This document shows positions 59,881 to 64,000 of a stretch of 64,000 nt of DNA, one piece after another (the stretch's first letter is position 1; each line of letters starts with the position of its first letter). The stretch comes from Lepeophtheirus salmonis. Taxonomy: Eukaryota; Arthropoda; Copepoda; Siphonostomatoida; Caligidae. The position numbers and the translations under genes were made by a program. The stretch covers positions 10,416,001-10,480,000 of the forward strand of contig NC_052141.2 of assembly GCF_016086655.4 (NCBI RefSeq), written 5' to 3'. The notes under the pieces are model-generated. The model did not search any database, was not told where the DNA came from, and worked only from the letters and a program-made list of their open reading frames with translations.

Positions 59881-60518
59881 CAAATATTAAAAAAGTTCAA
59901 AACTTTTTTTAAATATAAATTTATGATATTATATTTTTTGGTCCTTTGCATAATTTCCCTGAATGACACAAAATGTTCTTGTAAAAAGTAAAACTTCCTT
60001 ATACATATATTTTTTTTAGGGGGACCCCATGCCCCTGATAGATAAAGAAACAAATCTATAAAGTGTCTCACATTCGTATTCCGCAAATTATACACAGTCA
60101 TATGTTGCCACTCCGCCTCAATTGGCTCTCTTCGATTGGGAACATCTGGGTTCACAATGAACACTGTGTAGAGTTGTTCCCCTTTCTCCAAATTCCATTC
60201 CAATCTTGGAACTTTTTCTATAGATGCTCGAGAGAGCGTTGCTCCAGTAGCAACAGGGCCTTGACCATAGTCAATGGTTAAGAGACTATGTGGTACTCGA
60301 TTAATAACATCTGGAACAACTAAATGATTGCGGAACTCCTTTTTCCATTCTGCTTCTTGAGGAGTGGATAGAAATGACAATATGGGAAAATACTATTAGT
60401 ATAAAGAAATGAATCAAATACCTTACCATTTGATGATTTGGATCTTACAGTTGAGAAAAGGATGATAAATGAATGGGACAGAAGGAATATACTGAATCCT
60501 GGGGATTGAAAGTAACAT
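59880..60518 (-). CDS. PEBP-family protein, possibly 3'-truncated
   Basis: The minus-strand frame codes NHLVVPDVINRVPHSLLTID, then LEWNLEKGEQLYTVFIVNPD with DVPNRREPIEAEWQHM (the DPDAPSR and EWHH ligand-pocket motifs of phosphatidylethanolamine-binding proteins), and YLSGAWGPPK followed by RKFYFLQEHF (GPPKGTGLHRYVFL-like, degraded). The distance from EWQH to GPPK matches the family exactly. PEBPs bind phospholipids and modulate kinases. An upstream exon 60449-60518 (ATG, MLLSIPRIQYIPSVPFIYHP) fits by phase with an acceptor near 60363 and an intron of about 85 nt; this join is uncertain. The C-terminus is odd: after a short FREIMQRTKKYN piece it runs into Lys/Asn/Phe-rich sequence and stops, lacking the normal last 30 or so residues. 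Either the last exon was missed or this is a decaying gene. Confidence 0.68.
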
Positions 60519-60529
60519 CTGAAAAAAAA

Positions 60530-61680
60530 AAAAAAAAAAAAAAAATATATATGTAAACTTCATATCCTACATTCCTACGCAGTATTTCAATAATTTATTA
60601 GTGTTTGATGTACGTCCGGCTTAGAAAAATAATGATTAAAACGCATTAATTTCAAAAACGGAGAAAGGTACACACAATTTATACAATTTTGAGTTACGTC
60701 CGTGAGGCTATGTTGAATTCTAATCCGACCAGATTTCTGAGCTCTGGAGGGCAAGTTTGATTTTTCTCTAAAAGTTCATTTTTACATAAACGTGTCTCAA
60801 AGTTTTTTTAAAGGTATGGGTTGTTGATTTGAAAATGCACCAAATAAAATTAAAAATCTAAAACGAATCAGTGTAATAACAGAAAAAGGGAGACCGTAGA
60901 TTAAATAGGAATTAAAAAATGGAATTAGGAAGAGGATGAACGAGTTAATTTTTGTATGTATCTCCAATCTTCATTATGATTGAAGAAGGAACATGGCAAG
61001 TTAGCAATGACAATGGCAATAAATAAGTCACAATGTCAAATATTTGAAAAAATTCCTTTATATTTACAATAATCAGTATTTTCACATGTTCAATTATATG
61101 TTAGACTTTCAAGAGTGTCAAAAGGGGCGCAGATTTGGTTATATTTACAGCAAATGGACAGACAAAAAAGTTGTATTCAAGGAGGTTTTACTCTAGAAGT
61201 TTACCTATTATACAATTATAGTAGATCGTTTTAGTTGAGAATTTTAACATAAGCAAATTAAATATAAATATAATCTTTTTAATTTTTTATATGCTATCTT
61301 TAAGATAGCTTTATCTTACTCATATATGTATGTTCTTTCTAAAGAAGGATTACCACATATATCATGCATATGTGCGCAATTGATATCTACGAACATAGCA
61401 TATGATAATCTTCAAACCTCAATAACTATCCCTTCCAAATCAATGAAGTTATGTGATTTAAAATTAGTTTTATTTTTGAATGTAAAATGCAATGAAAATA
61501 AATTATATTTTGAAGGTACGAAAATGTCAAGTAAGTTATTCTCATGCATTTAAAATTTAATTTATCAGGGCACTTTTACTTCCACAAGGAGGACACATTT
61601 TAAATACCAGAACCTTATTCATTTGACTAATGTTGTCACGGTCTTTATTTAGAACTGAAGACACGGTCTGTCCAATTTAG
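60530..61680. other. No gene seen
   Basis: AT-rich. The poly-A tract at 60521-60545 lies just upstream of the PEBP start. Nothing else recognised. Confidence 0.5.
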
Positions 61681-61689
61681 TTCAGTCCT

Positions 61690-62030
61690 GTACATCTGTC
61701 GTAAAACTCATTAAGTTCGATCCTTGACTTTATTTCTTTATGAACCAGTTGTGTGTTACAGCGTTCCAAAATTTGAAAAAAATTGTGCTGTGTATGGGGC
61801 CAGTATCAGATGCATCTGCAAAGCGATGCTTCCAAAAATTCTGTTGCGGTAATATCGACGTCAAAAATATCGATATAATAATGGAAATCGTCGAGTTGGA
61901 CCGGCATGTGAGCACTTATTCCATTGCCCAGGAAATGAAGATTAGCCAGAAAACCGTTTGGAACCATCTTAATCGGATAATTCTAACTATGTCGATTTTA
62001 TTGTCAAAATAAAGTAAAAAACGTTCGAAC
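61690..62030 (+). pseudogene. mariner relic, N-terminal half
   Basis: Plus-strand RCFQKFCCGNIDVKNIDIIM, EIVELDRHVSTYSIAQEMKI and SQKTVWNHLNRI: the two-helix DNA-binding region of a SETMAR-type mariner (FQKF..G and the S..TV..HL..I motif). Same lineage as 20800-21240. R5 sequence (CTGAAGACACGGTCTGTCC) precedes it at 61650-61730. Confidence 0.7.
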
Positions 62031-62039
62031 TTTTTACTA

Positions 62040-63620
62040 CACTCATTATATACAAATGATAAATGTTCCTAACCCACCTTAAGACTAGTGATAAAATTAT
62101 TGAGTTTCTACTTTAGATGTGTTGATCCTCTCATAAGGAATTTCTTTTCACTAAGCCGTCATTTTCTGCTAGACTGAATCAATGTTCAATTTTATGAATA
62201 ATGAACGTGTAAAAATATTGAATAAAATTCATGTTTGTCAAATGGAAAAATTGAATTCCAGAAACATGTCTTTCATCTTTTTTTTGATCAAGGGTTTGAA
62301 TAAGATAACATATTTAAGTTACATGTTTTTGATTCATTTTTGTTTCTTGTCACTCTTTCTTAAGAGTTTCCTTAGTAGCAACTTCAAAAAGTATCGCACT
62401 CGTCCAATGTCATATTTTTTATAATTCTACTTATTTATTTATATTATTAGGGATTTTGTTCTTATATTTATGGATATGAAAATTGTCTTAATCCTCGTAA
62501 GTGTAAATTTAAAAGAAAAATATATGTTTTGGCAAGTTTGATAAATAACATATTTTTTTATCTTTTTGTCTCCATCCTACGTTTTTTTTAGTTGTATGAT
62601 TTTGATAATTTTTATTCATTTGTTTTCTACCTGATCATTTTACTAATTTTATTGAAGATTTTTATGAAATGGAATAAACTACTACAGAGTATTTTAATTA
62701 TCGTTTGACTCACCGTGCTAATTAACTGCTTTAATGCCTTTAGTTTAGGATTTTAATGGTAAACGAAAATGTTTATTTATATATGTAACTTCTCTAAACG
62801 GATAAAGTCTTTATATAAAAAAAAACAACAACATATTTTTTGATAAAAGTCAGCGTACATGAAAATAGTTCAGGTAGGTCCAGATAAATTGAGAAAATCT
62901 TGAAAGACTTATATTGAACGAACTTGATAGGGTAGAACAGTAGAGTTATTATCATAATAGAGTGACTATTGGCGCTGTTGTAGCAGTCTATTGCGGTGAA
63001 TATTATCCCTAGCTCATTGAAGGCAACCTTCTATATTTAACAATACAAGCTTTTAGTAAATTAGTAATTTATAAAAGAGATTCGCAAATTAAGAATCTAT
63101 TGAAGATCAATTGAGAAAAAGGTATTGTTGTTGTAGTTCAATTAGTATTAATAGATTAATTCATAGCAAACTATAAGAGCTGAATTATAACATATCATAG
63201 GAGTTGCTGAACAAGAGGCAAAGGCCAAAATGTTTTGATCTTCCTAATTTATGCACAAAATACAATCTAAATCCTCAATTGGAAATGTTATTGCTTAGAT
63301 TTATTTTTCTCTTACATTCGTTTGTGAATGTTTCAATTGAAAGCAATTCTTTTTGATATTGTACCAATTTCTGAATATACGTTTTAAAATTTCAGGCTGT
63401 AATTTTCAAGAGAATGTGACACATATTTTCATAATCAACTTTAGAAGATATTATTATATAAATTTAAATAGATAATTTTACTATATCTTAATATGAAAAA
63501 ATACCTAAATGATAGTCCAGTGCTGATTATTTATACATTGGAGAATATTCTTAAACGGTGAATATTGTTCCTGGAACGTTTTGAAATGCTTCTATACTCT
63601 GTCAGGAAGCTCTTTAAGCA
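62040..63620. other. No gene seen
   Basis: AT-rich; small open frames are A/T-driven. Possibly an intron or the 3' flank of the edge gene. Confidence 0.45.
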
Positions 63621-63625
63621 TACAT

Positions 63626-64000
63626 TTAATTTTTTTTTATGACAAGATGAGTAAGGCTCAAATCATGATTATTTGCTCCTATTGTAATTTCTGATATATG
63701 TGACTTTGAACATACTTTGGATCTGAAAGAGAAGTCACATCCTCTCAAGTGTTTCAGTTCAGAGTTGTTGTTGTCGTCTGTTTGTTCTTCCTCTCGATAA
63801 AATTCTTCAACAGTTGGCATCACATAATTCAAGGTCGATGCATTATACGATACATTTAATATATACGTTTCATTAAGAGCCGTACAGTTAGTAAAAGATC
63901 TTCCGACAATATTTTTGGAACACCTAAATTGAATTACATCTTTATTTGTCTTTCTCTTGTTCTGAGCATAACGAAGAAGAAGTCGGCGTCTTTTCGGACT
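63626..64000 (-). CDS. Partial open frame running off the right edge
   Basis: On the minus strand the frame is open from base 64000 to a stop at 63626, so the 5' part is outside the window. It reads SPKRRRLLLRYAQNKRK at the edge, then FRCSKNIVGRSFTNCTALNE, TYILNVSYNASTLNYVMPTV, EEFYREEEQTDDNNNSELKH and CDFSFRSKVCSKS. Three N-glycosylation sequons (NCT, NET/NVS, NAS) and paired cysteines suggest an extracellular segment, and the basic KRRR could be a processing site. The stretch after CDFSFRSK may be intronic: TTCTCTTTCAG near 63735 is acceptor-like and CAAAGTATGTT donor-like. Family not recognised. Confidence 0.45.
   Translation of the reverse strand, partial: SPKRRRLLLRYAQNKRKTNKDVIQFRCSKNIVGRSFTNCTALNETYILNVSYNASTLNYVMPTVEEFYREEEQTDDNNNSELKHLRGCDFSFRSKVCSKSHISEITIGANNHDLSLTHLVIKKN

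Overview
The window is animal nuclear DNA: very AT-rich, with intron-split genes (GT...AG introns from about 65 nt to several kb) and a dense layer of decayed transposons. Gene order, exon style and the mix of mariner relics fit a parasitic copepod (sea louse, Caligidae; Lepeophtheirus salmonis would be my first guess). That assignment is inference from gene style, not a search result. I reconstructed host genes by joining exons whose splice sites and phases agree.

Layout. 1-2850: foldback and other repeats. 2859-5139 (+): EXOSC9/RRP45, an RNA-exosome ring subunit, three exons. 5339-6807 (+): CLN3 (battenin), four exons, starting only 200 bp after EXOSC9. 9213-13748 (-): a secreted protein with three fibronectin type II domains, a long threonine-rich tract and a short basic C-terminus; the Thr tract carries an apparent 1-nt deletion. 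14.8-16.4 kb: a hAT transposase relic abutting a Tc1/mariner relic. 22605-34628 (-): a 13-exon gene, about 940 aa, coding for two DOMON domains separated by a roughly 350-residue acidic linker. It seems not to be an obvious named gene, and at least two of its introns consist mostly of foldback DNA. 36-63 kb: mostly a graveyard of mariner-type fragments, plus a gypsy-type gag fragment, a Helitron end and low-complexity DNA. Host signal there is limited to a PEBP-family gene or remnant (59880-60518, -), an isolated candidate exon at 57258-57315 (-) and an open frame running off the right edge (63626-64000, -).

Repeats. At least 19 separate Tc1/mariner fragments can be recognised from translated motifs, on both strands and from several lineages. 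Other dispersed families are: (R1) a foldback with a conserved arm around positions 390-730; (R2) 'GGTCT' elements with ends like AGTGTTGGATCGGTCT; (R3) an unclassified repeat of about 270 bp, seen five times; (R4) runs of a degenerate AATTTTCC/GGAAAATT unit; (R5) an 'AGTCC/GGACT' repeat; and two Helitron-like 3' ends (hairpin followed by CTAG|T).

The genes do not form a pathway: EXOSC9 is housekeeping RNA decay, CLN3 is lysosomal, and the FN2 and DOMON genes code for proteins that look extracellular. No CRISPR, rRNA or confident tRNA was seen.
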